Origin: Rhodamnia argentea
Taxonomy: Eukaryota; Streptophyta; Magnoliopsida; Myrtales; Myrtaceae
Direction of reading: 5' to 3'
Assembly: GCF_020921035.1 (NCBI RefSeq)
Contig: NC_063150.1
Coordinates: forward strand, 30,861,826-30,925,825
DNA: 64,000 nucleotides
The notes under the pieces are model-generated. The model did not search any database and was not told the origin of the DNA. It saw nothing but the letters and a program-made list of their open reading frames with translations. Shown here piece after piece: positions 1-11,500 of this stretch; positions within the stretch are counted from its first letter, which is position 1; each line of letters starts with the position of its first letter. The position numbers were made by a program, and so were the translations under genes.

Positions 1-70
1 ACCTACTTGTGTCTCTCTTCCTTTTCCGATTTGGCAAGTGAAACAAAAAAAAAAACTGGTTTGTGTTTAC

Positions 71-534
71 CTGGACACATGTTCCCAAGTGAATTCAGGG
101 AACCAATTCTCCATGCTAGATCTGATTCTGAACAGCGCAAGCACTTCATCGCCAGTCCACTGGCGATCATCATCGACGGTGGCTGCTTCTGCTAATTCGG
201 ATCTGTCTCTCTGATGGACGCCGCCCAAATTCACAGGGACCAAGTTGTTCTCGCCACCTATCTCTCCGGGGGCGATGTCTTTCTGGGTTGGAGGCGGTTG
301 GTGCAGCGGTTGCAGGAAATGGGGAGGCGGCGGGTGTTGCAGATGGTGGAGGTGGTGAGGAGGGTAGAGATCAAAGGCGGGGAAACTCAGAGAAGCGAGA
401 GGAGGAGGAGGAGGCGGCGGTGGTGATTGGGGTAAAGAGGCGTGTGGCAGCGGGAAAGATAGAGGGAGAGAGAGTGATGAAGCTCTCGAGGAGGCTATGA
501 ACTGGTGAAACTGGTCCGGCACTCCATCAAACAT
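71..534 (-). CDS. GTL2: Trihelix (GT-2-like) transcription factor, exon 1 only (partial)
   Basis: This is the first coding exon of a plant trihelix DNA-binding protein. The start chosen is the ATG at 534 (MFDGVPDQFHQFIAS), which matches the conserved N-terminus I recall for GTL2-type factors. An upstream in-frame ATG at 687 would only add low-complexity Glu-Arg repeats encoded by CT microsatellites. The encoded 154 residues hold a Pro/His-rich stretch and then the opening of the first trihelix domain (WTGDEVLALFRIRSSMENW...WEHVSR). The exon ends at an AG|GTAAAC donor (exon base 71, donor 70-69), exactly where this family breaks inside the first trihelix; the rest lies left of the window. Such proteins are nuclear and bind GT elements. 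Family assignment is good, the exact paralogue less sure. Confidence 0.8.
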
Positions 535-543
535 CTTGTGTAT

Positions 544-546
<3 letters not shown>

Positions 547-587
<41 letters not shown>

Positions 588-640
588 CAACTCTGCTCAC
601 TGTAAATTGGCAAAGTGATACCAAGAAAAAACTACAAAGA

Positions 641-672
<32 letters not shown>
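547..672. repeat. Two CT/GA microsatellites in the trihelix gene leader
   Basis: A run of (CT) covers about 547-585 and a second about 644-672. Read on the minus strand they are GA tracts in the probable 5' leader of the trihelix gene. GA/CT tracts are common in plant leaders and can bind BPC/GAGA-type factors; that role is inference here. Confidence 0.85.
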
Positions 673-674
<2 letters not shown>

Positions 675-1003
675 GTTCATTTATCAAGGATTTTGTCCTG
701 TTAGGGCAAAGAAATGAGAACCCATCACGCTCTTTCAGCAGGGGGTGAAGTCAGCGTTGAAGGAAGGGGACAACAGCTCGTCGTCCAGATTCAAATCATC
801 GATCGCCATTCTCTCTCTTCCGCAGCAAGGGAAGGCGCGTGCGGGAAGCAGCAGAATCCGCGCGAGTGGGGTTGGAAGAGAGGTGATAAGTTTGAAATGT
901 ATTGTGGTGGGGAGGGTTACATATGAAGAGGAGGGTATCTCGGTCCCTAGAATCCTATGCAGCAGCAGCAGCAGCTGGGGTTGCTGCCGATGATGGTGTA
1001 ATT
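673..1003. other. Upstream region of the trihelix gene
   Basis: Non-coding stretch between the leader microsatellites and the rRNA-like fragment. It holds a short CAG/AGC trinucleotide run near 960-975. I see no gene. It probably contains the promoter of the minus-strand trihelix gene, but no TATA box was assigned. Confidence 0.5.
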
Positions 1004-1029
1004 AAACGGCAATTGTATGGCAGGGACAC

Positions 1030-1245
1030 GTGAATTCATGCAGAGGCTGGGGCCGATTTCCATTGAATTCTCCTTTGGGGAGGTGGGCGTTACTACTCTG
1101 CTGCTCCAGTCCACGGAATACCCGGTGCGCCCTCGGTTGTCGGAGGAAGTATACCGTGTCGCGCGGTCCTCTCGTACTAGAGAGAGGTCCTCTCAATGCT
1201 CTAATGCCCACACCGGATATGGACCGTTGCTGGCGAGACTCGCTA
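1030..1245 (-). pseudogene. Degenerate organellar (plastid-type) 23S rRNA 3'-domain fragment
   Basis: On the minus strand, positions 1230 to about 1160 closely match the plastid 23S rRNA 3' region as I remember it. The part reading GTCCATATCCGGTGTGGGC is followed by a TTAGAGCATTGAGAGGACC block. The universally conserved sarcin-ricin-loop sequence AGTACGAGAGGACC lies at 1165-1178. Further along, an AGTAGTAA..GCCCACC block is only partly conserved and the sequence diverges. It is therefore an old, non-functional insertion of plastid DNA (or a mitochondrial copy of it). Translated frames across it are artefacts. Plastid versus mitochondrial origin is not settled. Confidence 0.6.
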
Positions 1246-1740
1246 TCGAACGGTTCCGCACACAAGGGTTATTCAGCCAAGTGCCCGAGTCCGACTTGCC
1301 CCGACTGGGGACCTTTCCAGGCAGGGCCCCAGGAAAAGCAAGTTGGGCCTGCTCCGCGGGCCAAGCCCAGGCCCGCAATGTCCGCCTTCGACTTCGACGT
1401 GGTATCCCTCCATCCTCTTGTTGCGATCGATGGGATTTCGGCCGACTTCCGTGCACGAAACTAAACGTTCCCCGCCTTTCTCAGTCGAGCCGATATCGCA
1501 GAAAGTATGGGAATTAGCAAGTCATTCTTTCCTCGAGGCTTAGCCCAAAACATCACCTCCACCGACGAGAAGGTGCAAATGTGCAATTGCCCATTAACAC
1601 GACGGTGTCGCGTCGCGGGACAAAGAGACGATACGCGGGTAAAATCTCTTCCCCGTCATTTAGGTCGTCAAACGGCATCAAGAAGGCCAAGAAGAGAACT
1701 ACTATATGAAGATGTAGATATCTCTGGCCAACTTACCTGA
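1246..1740. other. GC-rich stretch next to the rRNA fragment, unassigned
   Basis: This stretch continues the GC-rich, organelle-like composition of the rRNA fragment (for example around 1290-1400 and 1600-1660), but I could not match it to a known organellar gene. It may be more of the same insertion after rearrangement. No credible coding frame. Confidence 0.3.
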
Positions 1741-3829
1741 ACCCCCCAAAAAAAATAAAAAATAAAATAATAATAATAATCTTTTACCAAGGAATCGAAC
1801 AGATCAAATCCTGGGCAAATGTTTTGTTCCTTTTCCAACCAAAAAGGTTGTCTCAACTCGTCAATCTTAGGAGAGATGGATTCCCCAAAAACATGAATGT
1901 TGTCCAACATGAGAGCATGTGCACCTCAGGATTTGAATCCGTTTCAAGTAAAGAGATGATGACTATACACTTAGCACATGCTGATCCAAAAATTTGTCTC
2001 CTTTCCTTGTCAAATCCCATTGAGTCATGGCATTTATCTATCATAGATCTATAAAGATAATAGCTTTGATTTTTTTTTGGTTGAAAAAAAAAATACCAAA
2101 AATGTACCTCGCCTTTTACTCGATAACCAATTCGAACCGCAAGCAACGAGGGTAATTCGGTATTTTCCGATGTGGGATTTTCTTCCATGGTACGTAAGTT
2201 ATTATATGGTAAAAAAAAAAAATTAAGGTTAATCTTCCGAGGGTTGAGCTTATAAGATACGGAGCAAAATCATCAAAAAAGGAAGCCTTGTTTATCTATT
2301 TACGAGAAAAGCTGCACTTTCTCACAGGCCGAAGAACTGGGCCTCACTCTGCTGTGTTGGGCTGGCTTTGGGCTCTTACATAAATCTTCTTCATCTCCTC
2401 GTCATTTCGCACGCTTGGATTATCATCCAACACCATCGCATCGAGACATTTTGATGAACCACAAAACACATATTTCGAACTCTACGTTTGGTCGTCTCAT
2501 TTCGCATACTATCACGAGCGAATTACGAGCGGTAAATCGACCCCATAGTTGTAATGTCAGCAGGACCGTGTAAGTCGGGAAGGAACTAGCCTCTTATCGC
2601 GTTCCCGCAATTGCAAACTCGAACCTTTCTTGGTCATAATATTCGAGATCCGACCGTGGAATCTCCTTCTTAGTTTTCTTCACTCGGCTAATCTTCTCTT
2701 GGGTGTGCCGCGTGTCCGAGTCTTTTCAGGAGAATTATTAGTTGCGTCTGGACCGGAGACGCCCGGAAGACGTCGATCGTCAAATCATGCGGATCTCACT
2801 TTAGAATCACAGTTGGACCAATCGAATCGGGTGCATCCAATAACTCCACGGTCTTTGGGCCCAAGCCCGAAACCAGCCCAGCAAATTCCACATGTAATTT
2901 TACCAAATCCATGCAATTTCCATATCAACGCACACTGACCAGCGATGACACGACCCCTTCAAAATGGGAAACTGATGTTGCCGGATTGAGACAAATTGGG
3001 ACAACCCAATTCACCTGTGATCAAGACAATGGACCAGGAAAAAAAAAATGGACATGGGATTTTGTCAGTACTCCTACATCTTATGCTTGATTAAAATTGA
3101 GCTGGACCAATCATTTCCATGTTTGGCAATAATTAATCAACCAGCAATGTGCCCAATTCATTTCATATGTTAAATCGACAAGGTGTCATAATCATATCAC
3201 TTGCCGTCTTCCACTGAATGAATTCTGTCCACGACAAAGCAGATCTCAGCTGTTGCTTTAAAGTTTAAACCACGTACGCCTTTCCAAATTTCGCCCATAA
3301 CACGACACCCTCGAATGATTTGTGCCAGCTCCAATTTTTTTTTTTTTTTTTTGGATCGTAGTGCCGGCTATAATTCGAGTGCTCTAAATCAGAGCCGTTT
3401 AATTTTGGAAAAAATCCAAATGAGGTCATAATACATGTTCATTTACTTTGACAATAACTTAAGGTGAATTTTATTTCAAATAAAGTCTGAAATTGTTAAG
3501 TCATCTCAAATAAGAATTTTTGACCGGCCGGTGAGCATGCAACTTTTCCACAAATTGGAGAAGGGGTATTTTAGTAAAAAATATATCGATTTTTTATTTC
3601 TTTTCCTTTTTTTTTTTTGTTTCATTTTCCTCATCGGCCTGAGGAAAAAGAAAAAACGAAAACAATTCAAAAAATAAATAGCTTTAATAAGATAAGATTC
3701 ATTTTAAATCATTATTTGATAAGATGATGACGCTTCATGTTTCAATTTGAAAATTTCCCTTTTAATTTATGAATTTGGCTAGTAGGCCTGCGCTCCTGAT
3801 AAAGGAATTGAGGGTGGGAGTGCTAGTAT
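1741..3829. other. Intergenic region, no gene recognised
   Basis: AT-rich spacer with several homopolymer A or T runs (near 1745, 2070, 2210, 3340, 3610). I see no supported coding region, tRNA or complete transposon. The open frames here are short and unlike known proteins. Confidence 0.5.
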
Positions 3830-3837
3830 TATAAATA
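3830..3837 (+). promoter_or_regulatory. TATA box of the tail-anchored syntaxin-like gene
   Basis: TATAAATA lies 193 bp upstream of the ATG at 4023 and is followed by a leader rich in GA repeats (about 3888-3912 and 4000-4022, the latter running directly into the ATG). Spacing and context fit a plant core promoter. Confidence 0.55.
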
Positions 3838-4022
3838 CAGGTTTTGAATTTCACGATCAGTAAAGAGGTAGATCAAAGATGAGATGAGAGAGAGAGAGAG
3901 AGAGAGAGAGAGTGAGTGAGTGAGGACTGAGGAGTATCGTGTAGTCGGCGAGTGGTTCAGCTTAACTATAATGGAGATATGAGAGGTTGAAGGTCTTTTG
4001 AGAGAGAGAGAGAGAGAGAGAG

Positions 4023-6345
4023 ATGGTGAAGCAATTCATGGTGATGGATGCGTGGATGAGAGAAGCTGAAGAAGCTTCAGGGTTGTTGGAAGAGGTAGAG
4101 AGCAAGTTCAAGAAAAAGAATCCTCAGGAGCTGTGCAGGCTCAGAGACACCACTAGATCCAAACTCCTTGACCTTGGGACGAAGCTTGATCGCCTTGAGT
4201 GTCTCCTGCACAATCCACCGTCAAGACCCTTCTTGTACTCTCTCTCTCTCTCTCTCTGGTTGTGTATGTGTGTTCCTGCTTTAAACTGCTCTGCAATTTC
4301 ATGAAGGAAGTAGTTGATCTGTTTACAAGCATCTCCTTGAATGACCATCTAGTGTTGGGAATGGGAAGCCACGGTTCTTGTCCTTTTGGTCCGAACGAGC
4401 CTTAGTTCAGAGGCCTTTATCCTTTTATCATAGATAGGCATGGCTATAGACAGACAGGCTTTCGGATTCTGTCCGTGCAAAATTACTGCGATAAAGCTTC
4501 CTAATCTCTTGTCTGTTGAAACTTTCGCTTACAATTGGAGGATTCCATGGAAACAAAACATTCACATAGCCAACTTGTCCACATTTTCATGTTAGACCTT
4601 TGCTTTATTAGCATGAGTAATTCTTCAGTTGCAGTATTCCTGCAGAACCGACGAAGATTTAGGTTGGCGATGGAAAATGCTGTCGGATATTCAGCTGCGA
4701 ACAAGAGAAGTGGCCATCGGTTTCCTCGTGTCAGCATCTTCAAGCAGGTATGACATTCACCTTGTCAACTTGTTTTGAGGTTTATGAAGTTGATAGTCTG
4801 GTGGCAATTGTTACATTAGTTGGTCCAACAAGGTAGAATTTGTCAGGGTTGGCTGTACATAATGCTGCGGAAATGACTTCCCTATAGGAAATAAGCAGCA
4901 AACTATTTTCTTCCTTTAAGAGCTACGGTTCCGAAACCAACAACTTTGGCAAAAAGAAGAAAAGTAGACGGGTATATCTGTGAAACTTGTCTGATTTTTG
5001 GAGGCTTCACATCATGAATATTTAATCTTCTTTGAGACTTGCAAAAAAAGTCGATCTCTCTTATTTCAAAATGACTGCGAAGCACAAACAACCTTGCGGT
5101 ATCATCCAGATCATCTATGTTGTTAATTACATTGTATTTGAGAGGACTACAATCATGTAGTAAGCTAAGATATATGCTTCCTTTACTTGAGGTATAGGCA
5201 AATGTAAGGTCGGACTGTTAACACATGACCTTGCCATTTATTTATCTCAGCTTTTGCATTTTTGTTGCATCCAGGCCTGGAGAGTTGCATTCTGCAGACT
5301 CCAAAGAAACCAGTCAATCTACCAGCATTTTTAATCAAGGTGCAATTTATCTTTTGATCGAATTGTCATACTTGCTAAAGCTCTGCCACATGAATCTGTT
5401 TTTCCATATTAAACTGAAAGCAGAACACTTACATTTGACAGGGAAGGTGAGTGACCTCTAGCATTAGTTTCCTGAATGGGTTACAGTAGTGGTGGCCGAT
5501 TCGACGGAACTGGCGGTTCCGGTTCCAAAAAACGGTGGAACCGCCGGTTCCGGGCCGGTTCCGGTTCCGGTTCGGAACCGCCGGTTCCAAGGCCCAATTG
5601 CTCTTTTCACCCGGCCTACTTCCTTTAAAAAAAAAAAAAAAAACCGGGTCGGAACCGGCCTGGAACCGGCGGTTCCGGCCCCACGGGTCCATTTGGCCAC
5701 CTCTAGGTTACAGGAACAGATTGTGGTAACCGGACACCAGAAAACTAAAGTCTCTAGTGATGACAACTTATATGACCTTAAAATTTTGGCTTTGGCTCAT
5801 GAATGAGAGAGACAATGTTGTTTGGATTTCTTGATTTTACATTCCTTGTTGCCATTGATTCACCTTTCACAATTGGTTACATGAGTCTGCCAAATCAAGG
5901 AGTGAACCTTGTATTGATCTTGAATTTTCCGATAATCTTAAGTGGACCGACTGACTTGTTATGCAGATGAGATGGCAGCCTCATTTTCGAAAGATGACCC
6001 AGAGATGCTTAAACCTCTTTTGGTAAGTCATCATCCTATTCCAACCGCCAAGTAATTTATCCTCTGCACATACTGTGTTCCTTTGGCTCATCCTTTTTCA
6101 CTGCCTCGTTCATGACAGTCGGATAATGCATCTCAAATTCATCATAAGCAGGCACTTTTTGGCTGGACAAAGAAAAAAATTCAACCTATGCATGCTTGTT
6201 TATATAGTCAAATGACCGCGTTCATCGTGTGCAGGACTCTTTCACTGCGACGAGTTGGCTCTGGAAAACTTGTTGGATCACATGTTCGATTCTTGGAGCA
6301 ACTGCACTTCTCTTTACATTGTTTGTTGTCTGTGCAATAATATGA
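4023..6345 (+). CDS. Short tail-anchored protein related to plant syntaxins/t-SNAREs
   Basis: Five exons give one frame of 181 residues: 4023-4234, 4646-4747, 5275-5339, 5967-6022 and 6235-6345. All introns start GT and end AG and the phases join cleanly. The N-terminus (DAWMREAEEASGLLEEVESK) and the following helix (LLDLGTKLDRLECLLHNPPS) resemble the helical N-terminal domain of SYP5-type syntaxins. Exon 2 continues with TDEDLGWRWKMLSDIQLRT, a motif I recall from small plant proteins annotated syntaxin/t-SNARE family. The C-terminus is a single hydrophobic anchor of about 23 residues (CWITCSILGATALLFTLFVV) with almost nothing after it, as in tail-anchored endomembrane proteins. A canonical SNARE heptad motif is not evident, so direct fusion activity is doubtful. 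Gene structure is firm; function is tentative. Confidence 0.75.
5487..5705. mobile_element. hAT-type MITE in intron 3 of the syntaxin-like gene
   Basis: A 219-bp element is flanked by a perfect 8-bp target-site duplication GGTTACAG (5479-5486 and 5706-5713). Its ends are short imperfect inverted repeats (TAGTGGTGGCC at the left; TAGAGGTGGCC read from the right). The inside is built from repeated GGAACCGG/CCGGTTCC units. Length, 8-bp duplication and end sequence fit a non-autonomous hAT element. Confidence 0.85.
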
Positions 6346-7493
6346 GATACCATCAACAATTCAATACACCTGTAATTTGTCTTTTAACATGAATCTCCTT
6401 AATGCTGGTGCTGCAGCTCTGTAGGTAACTTGTGAGACTGTCGCATCATCTGCTCTGGAGAAACCAAGCGATGATGTCAATGATTGGGTGATTCTAGTAG
6501 CATTTATTGTAGCATGAACAGAGTACTCTCGTCTCTTCTTGACAATTCTGCGAGTGATTCTCTCTTTATTGTTAAGTTCATCGATAGGCAGAAAAGTGGT
6601 GTCTTCTATGTATTGATTATCAAAACTTTGAAGTTGGAGAACGTTGGATCCGATCATCGAGCGGTCTGCCATTTGCATTGCATAACAGATCAACTGCTAT
6701 TCGTTCTTCATCAACTTTCCTCTTGGCAAGTGCCACGATTACCATTAAAGACCAAGATGAGGTCACCTAGTGCCAAGGTGCCCTCTGGTAGATAGAACAA
6801 AGAAACCTCAGATTTTTCAGTACAGTTTTTCGGGACTTTCCTGCTGTTCTGGTTGTTCTACATCTGATGTGTTGTTTATGTCCAGCTCTTCAAATCCATT
6901 TTGAAGTGTTTTTGTGAGGCTGAGAAGAGACAAAAAGCATCTTCTAGTGGTTTTCTTCAGCCTGCTAAGTCAACTGAATTTATTCTAAGATAGCTGATAC
7001 ATTATGGTATCAACATTCCATACTGTTGCGAGTGGATTTGCTGCAACCAGAGCCATGTCTCCCTAATCTAGAGTCAAATCAATGTCTGATGATTATCGCA
7101 CCATTCATCTGCTCAAAGAGTTGTTCTTGGACATTTGTTCTCCCATTTTCTTCAAGTATCTATAAGCAAAATGGATGGATCCTTAACTGTGTTTTGGAGT
7201 TCACTCAAAGTCACATGAAACAGAAAGAACAGAGTAAATGCTGTCATAACACAAGGGAACTACCAACTCAAATTTGACATCCTGTTAAGAGCATCCCCCC
7301 CTTTTTTTTTAATTTGGGTTCCTTTTTGGGCTTAAAGACAAGTTACTAGTGATGAGATCTGTTTAACAGATCGTCAATATAAGCAGGAGGAGAAGAGGGA
7401 AAAATGAAGGGAAATTTCCTTTTTCTGCATAGTTTTTCAGACTTTATCTCATCCAAGCCAGACAAACTCAAGCTCACCAAGAAAACCTTCTAC
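6346..7493. other. 3' flank of the syntaxin-like gene and spacer
   Basis: Probably begins with the 3' UTR of the upstream gene. Open frames on both strands (for instance a 110-codon minus frame at 6361-6693) show no family resemblance that I recognise. No RNA gene or complete element seen. Confidence 0.4.
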
Positions 7494-8030
7494 TAGGGGT
7501 GATCAGTACCCGGTCCGGTCCTGTTCCCCTCAAGAACCGGGAACCGGACTGACCACAATAGGGACCGGGAACTAGTAATGTGAAAAATTTCTGCATGTGC
7601 CCACAGTAACATTGAAAGCTCTACAACAATTCAATATTCCCTTCCTCCATTTTAACCGAAAGGCCTTGTAGGAGTTGCTTCCACAACATTGTTGCAGTCC
7701 CTAGTTCAACATAAGAGATGGACTGAAGGTGACTGTCCTCTGCTGTATGGACATGGCAAAATCCCCCTGAAGCTGCAACTCTGATACTATATATCTACTT
7801 GCTATGGGCGGCAAATTGCTTGGCTTCTCTGTACTATGTGACTATTCCATCTCACTGTCTACTCAGAGGCATCTCCTTGTTCCCCAAGGTAATTAATTAG
7901 ATGACCCTTTTTGGGAGAAAACTAATACAAGAGTTGCAGCTTAAATTAAAAAAAAAATTGATCGGTCCGGTCCTATGGCTCTGGAATCGGGAACCGGGAC
8001 CATCGAGTCGGTCTGATTTGGTCACCCCTA
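7494..8030. mobile_element. Probable hAT-like non-autonomous element upstream of ZDS
   Basis: The left end TAGGGGTGATCAG and the right end, read inverted as TAGGGGTGACCAA, form matching terminal inverted repeats. GGTCCGG/GGAACCGG-type blocks lie inside both ends (7505-7570 and 7963-8010), as in the intron element at 5487. No clean 8-bp duplication is visible at the edges (CCTTCTAC versus CAGAACAC), so the element is old, or one end is mis-set. The middle has no transposase frame. Confidence 0.55.
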
Positions 8031-8528
8031 CAGAACACACAATGCTTGGTACTAATTGCCATGAAAAAGATAAGGTGGACAACATGAAACACCCCACTAA
8101 GCAAATGCCAAACCCATCAAACAGACAATTAAAAATTGGAACCAACAGAAAGATGACATCACAAAAAATATTTTTTGTATTTAAATTTTGGATGCCCCAT
8201 TATCATTTTTAGTGGCAATACTATTCCATTAGCGAAAAAATAATTCCCACTCTATCAACCGCAATAACGTCCAAAATTACCCTACCAACGGAATCTTTTT
8301 CTAAGCCTTCAATTACCTGACGGCATCTCTTCTTGTCCAGATACCCAGCCAAGCCCAACTTTCTCTCTCTAAAGCATTTGACACTATATCTGCTTATGTT
8401 TCTCCTTCTCTCTCTACCCAAGGAGAGCGTTGGTGACGTTAAAAACTAAAAATTTCTGTGATTCAGACACGTACCACGCCACAAAGTTTTGAGCTTTGCC
8501 CAGCTTCTTGGGGTTGTGGCACCTGTCT
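8031..8528. other. ZDS: ZDS promoter and 5' leader region
   Basis: Non-coding sequence directly before the ZDS start. It carries pyrimidine-rich patches (CTCTCTCT near 8363 and 8408) typical of plant leaders. A specific TATA box was not assigned. Confidence 0.45.
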
Positions 8529-11500
8529 ATGGCTTCTTCTGTTGCTTTTCCGGCGACTTCCGTGACCCGGACCCGGAAAGGAAATGGCGAATTCTTGCTA
8601 TCGGGTCGTCGCCGGCAGCTGTGGAAGGTGCCACAGAGGCTGCGCGTTCGGTCTTCGCTGGACTCAAATGTGTCGGACATGAGAGTTAATGGTATGCGAG
8701 CTCAAATTTCACTCTCTTTCTGGGTGCTCAACTGTTCTAATTCTGGTTTTCTCGGATTGATTTACTTTTTTCGCTTCTGTTTCCTAGTTTTTCGTGTTTG
8801 ATTGTTTACAGGAAGTTTTTTTGTTTGAAATTTTATATCCTGAAGTAATATGAATAGAGGGCCTGTTATTTACTTCAATGGATTTTTCGAAAATCAATGT
8901 GAAACTTTTTCTTATTACAGTCTGATCAAGTGTTTGCCGTCCATTCTATCATGGAGAAGAGCTGATAAGTGAGAGTCCATTGTTGGTTAAAAATGATTTG
9001 CCAGTACTCCGTTGTCTAATTTGTTCAAGCCGTATGAGGAGGAAGGAGAAATTTGTGAATTGTTGACTAATGACTGTGAGCTGGGTTCATAATTTCGAGC
9101 TTGTAGTAGTTAAGTCCTGCTATGCAACTGGCTGGTTTTCTCTGCAGCTCCAAAGGGCTTGTTCCCTCCAGAGCCTGAACATTACAGGGGGCCGAAGCTG
9201 AAAGTGGCAATTATAGGAGCAGGGCTTGCGGGTATGTCAACTGCAGTTGAGCTTTTGGATCAAGGACATGAGGTTTGCTTTTCTTTATTCTCAAGTCCCC
9301 CCAATATGCATCTGCGATAGTTACTTGTGGGTTGCCGTCACTTGGTTTTTCACCCCTTGAAGAACATCAACTTGATATTTAAATTATATGATCTCGAAGC
9401 AATCAGGAATCAAATTAAAGTTGGACTTTGAGTGAATTACAGAATCATGCTATGCTTGAGAAAATTTAAGCATTTATGTATTTAAGCTTGCTTCAGTTGG
9501 GAGCTCATATGCATAAATAGCAGCTAATGTGCTTTCGTTATCTTCTGATGATATTCTGGGTGGTTATAATCATGTCTTGAATTTTCAGGTTGATATATAT
9601 GATTCAAGGTCCTTCATTGGTGGGAAAGTCGGTTCATTTGTTGATAAACGTGGAAACCACATCGAAATGGGTCTGCATGTCTTTTTTGGCTGCTACAACA
9701 ATGTTTTTCGTTTGTTGAAGAAGGTGAACATATTTTATTTTCTCATAATGAGAATGATAATGTGTTTTCTTGGGATTAGTCTTATTTTTTTGCTAGGAAC
9801 TAATAATTCTTTAAGCAGAGTAAGTTTAAAATATTTTTAAGTGAGTTGAAGTACAGAAATTCTATGGTTTCTGATGATTTCTCTTTTGTTTTCTCTTCAA
9901 CATAGGTGGGTGCAGACCAAAATTTGCTTGTGAAGGATCACACCCACACCTTTGTGAACAAAGGCGGTGAAATTGGTGGTATTGTTCAACCTTTACAAAA
10001 TGACAATAATTGCCTTCTTCCAGTTTTCTAGCAGAATTCATTTGATGATAACACCTTAACATTGTGGTGATATACGAACGAGCTATTTTGGAGAAAAACT
10101 TCATGAATTGATTTTTTTGTCAGAACTTGATTTCCGGTTTCCTTTCGGAGCTCCGCTGCACGGGATTCGTGCATTCTTGTCGACAAATCAACTGAAGGTA
10201 ATATTTCAGGAACAATACATTATATTTCTCTGTCTTTGCGATGCTTGCTAGTACTGCCCAGATTTCCATTATGCTGTGATTCACTTGCATTTGATTTTAT
10301 TGACAATATAATCTAACAAATGAGTGTGAGTGTCTTGTAATCTTCTTTCGAGCGAACTTTACTCTCAAATGGTTTGAAAATCAAGTTTTGCTTCATATGA
10401 TATGCGTCAATTGCTTGCAGCTGTGGTCACCAATGAGGGCTTTGAATCCTACTGGATATCAAAAACAAAATGGTTTTTCTGGGACACGAGTTCACAGATG
10501 ACATAATCACCCTTTCTTTAATCATTTCATGCAGACTTATGATAAAGCCAGAAATGCCGTTGCTCTTGCACTGAGTCCAGTCGTGAAGGCTCTAGTCGAT
10601 CCAGATGGAGCGCTGAAGGACATACGTGATTTGGATAGTGTAAGACGATAAACTTAGCGGTTTATTGTTTTGGGTTATCTTCTAATTTTAATCATATGTG
10701 AATTGTGAGTTCCAGAATCCTGTACTGGAATTTCTTTATGTGTTTTGTTTTAGTTACTTCTCTAGAGTTTCTTCTTTCCTTGGAATTTCCTAAAATTTCC
10801 TCCTCTTCTCCATGATAATTTTACTCAATAATGTTCAGCTGTTGCTTAATCGCTAAAACTCTGGTGCCTCTTGCAGGTAAGCTTCTCTGATTGGTTTATG
10901 TCCAAGGGCGGCACACGGATGAGCATCCAGAGAATGTGGGATCCTGTTGCCTATGCCCTTGGATTTATCGACTGTGACAACATCAGTGCTCGTTGTATGC
11001 TCACAATATTTGCGTTGTTTGCCACCAAAACAGAGGCTTCTCTACTACGCATGCTCAAGGGCTCTCCAGACGTTTACTTGAGCGGCCCAATTAGGAAGTA
11101 CATTACAGACAGAGGAGGCAGGTACATTCATCTCTTCAAAAGATCCATTGAAAGCGAGTAATTGACAATAATTTTTCCCTCATTTTCAAGTGAACTATCT
11201 TAATCTAGAATCTCTCTCCGCTAGAACAGGTTTCATCTTAGGTGGGGATGCAGAGAGATACTCTATGACAAATCTGCCGATGGAGAGACATACATTGCAG
11301 GACTTGCTATTTCTAAAGTAATGTCTTCACCTTCTTCCCTTAAGTTGGAATGCCTATGGTGCTAGTAACTGCATTTAGAGACATTTTCCACGACTAGTTT
11401 GTCTACTACTAGATTTGTGTAGCTCTTTTTTCCTGACGTTATCTTGCTTCAAGTCAGTCCAAGAGAAGTCTGTTTGATATGTCTGACAATTTGGCATTGC

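Noticed and set aside
535..687. N-terminal extension of the trihelix exon to the ATG at 687
   Set aside because: The added 51 residues are mostly Glu-Arg repeats from GA microsatellites, and the conserved family start is the ATG at 534.
1002..1543. Overlapping open frames of 66-166 codons on both strands
   Set aside because: They are translations of the rRNA-like fragment and its GC-rich neighbour, with no domain and no shared frame.
6361..6693. 110-codon minus frame antisense to the 3' flank of the syntaxin-like gene
   Set aside because: No recognisable family and no splice or promoter evidence.
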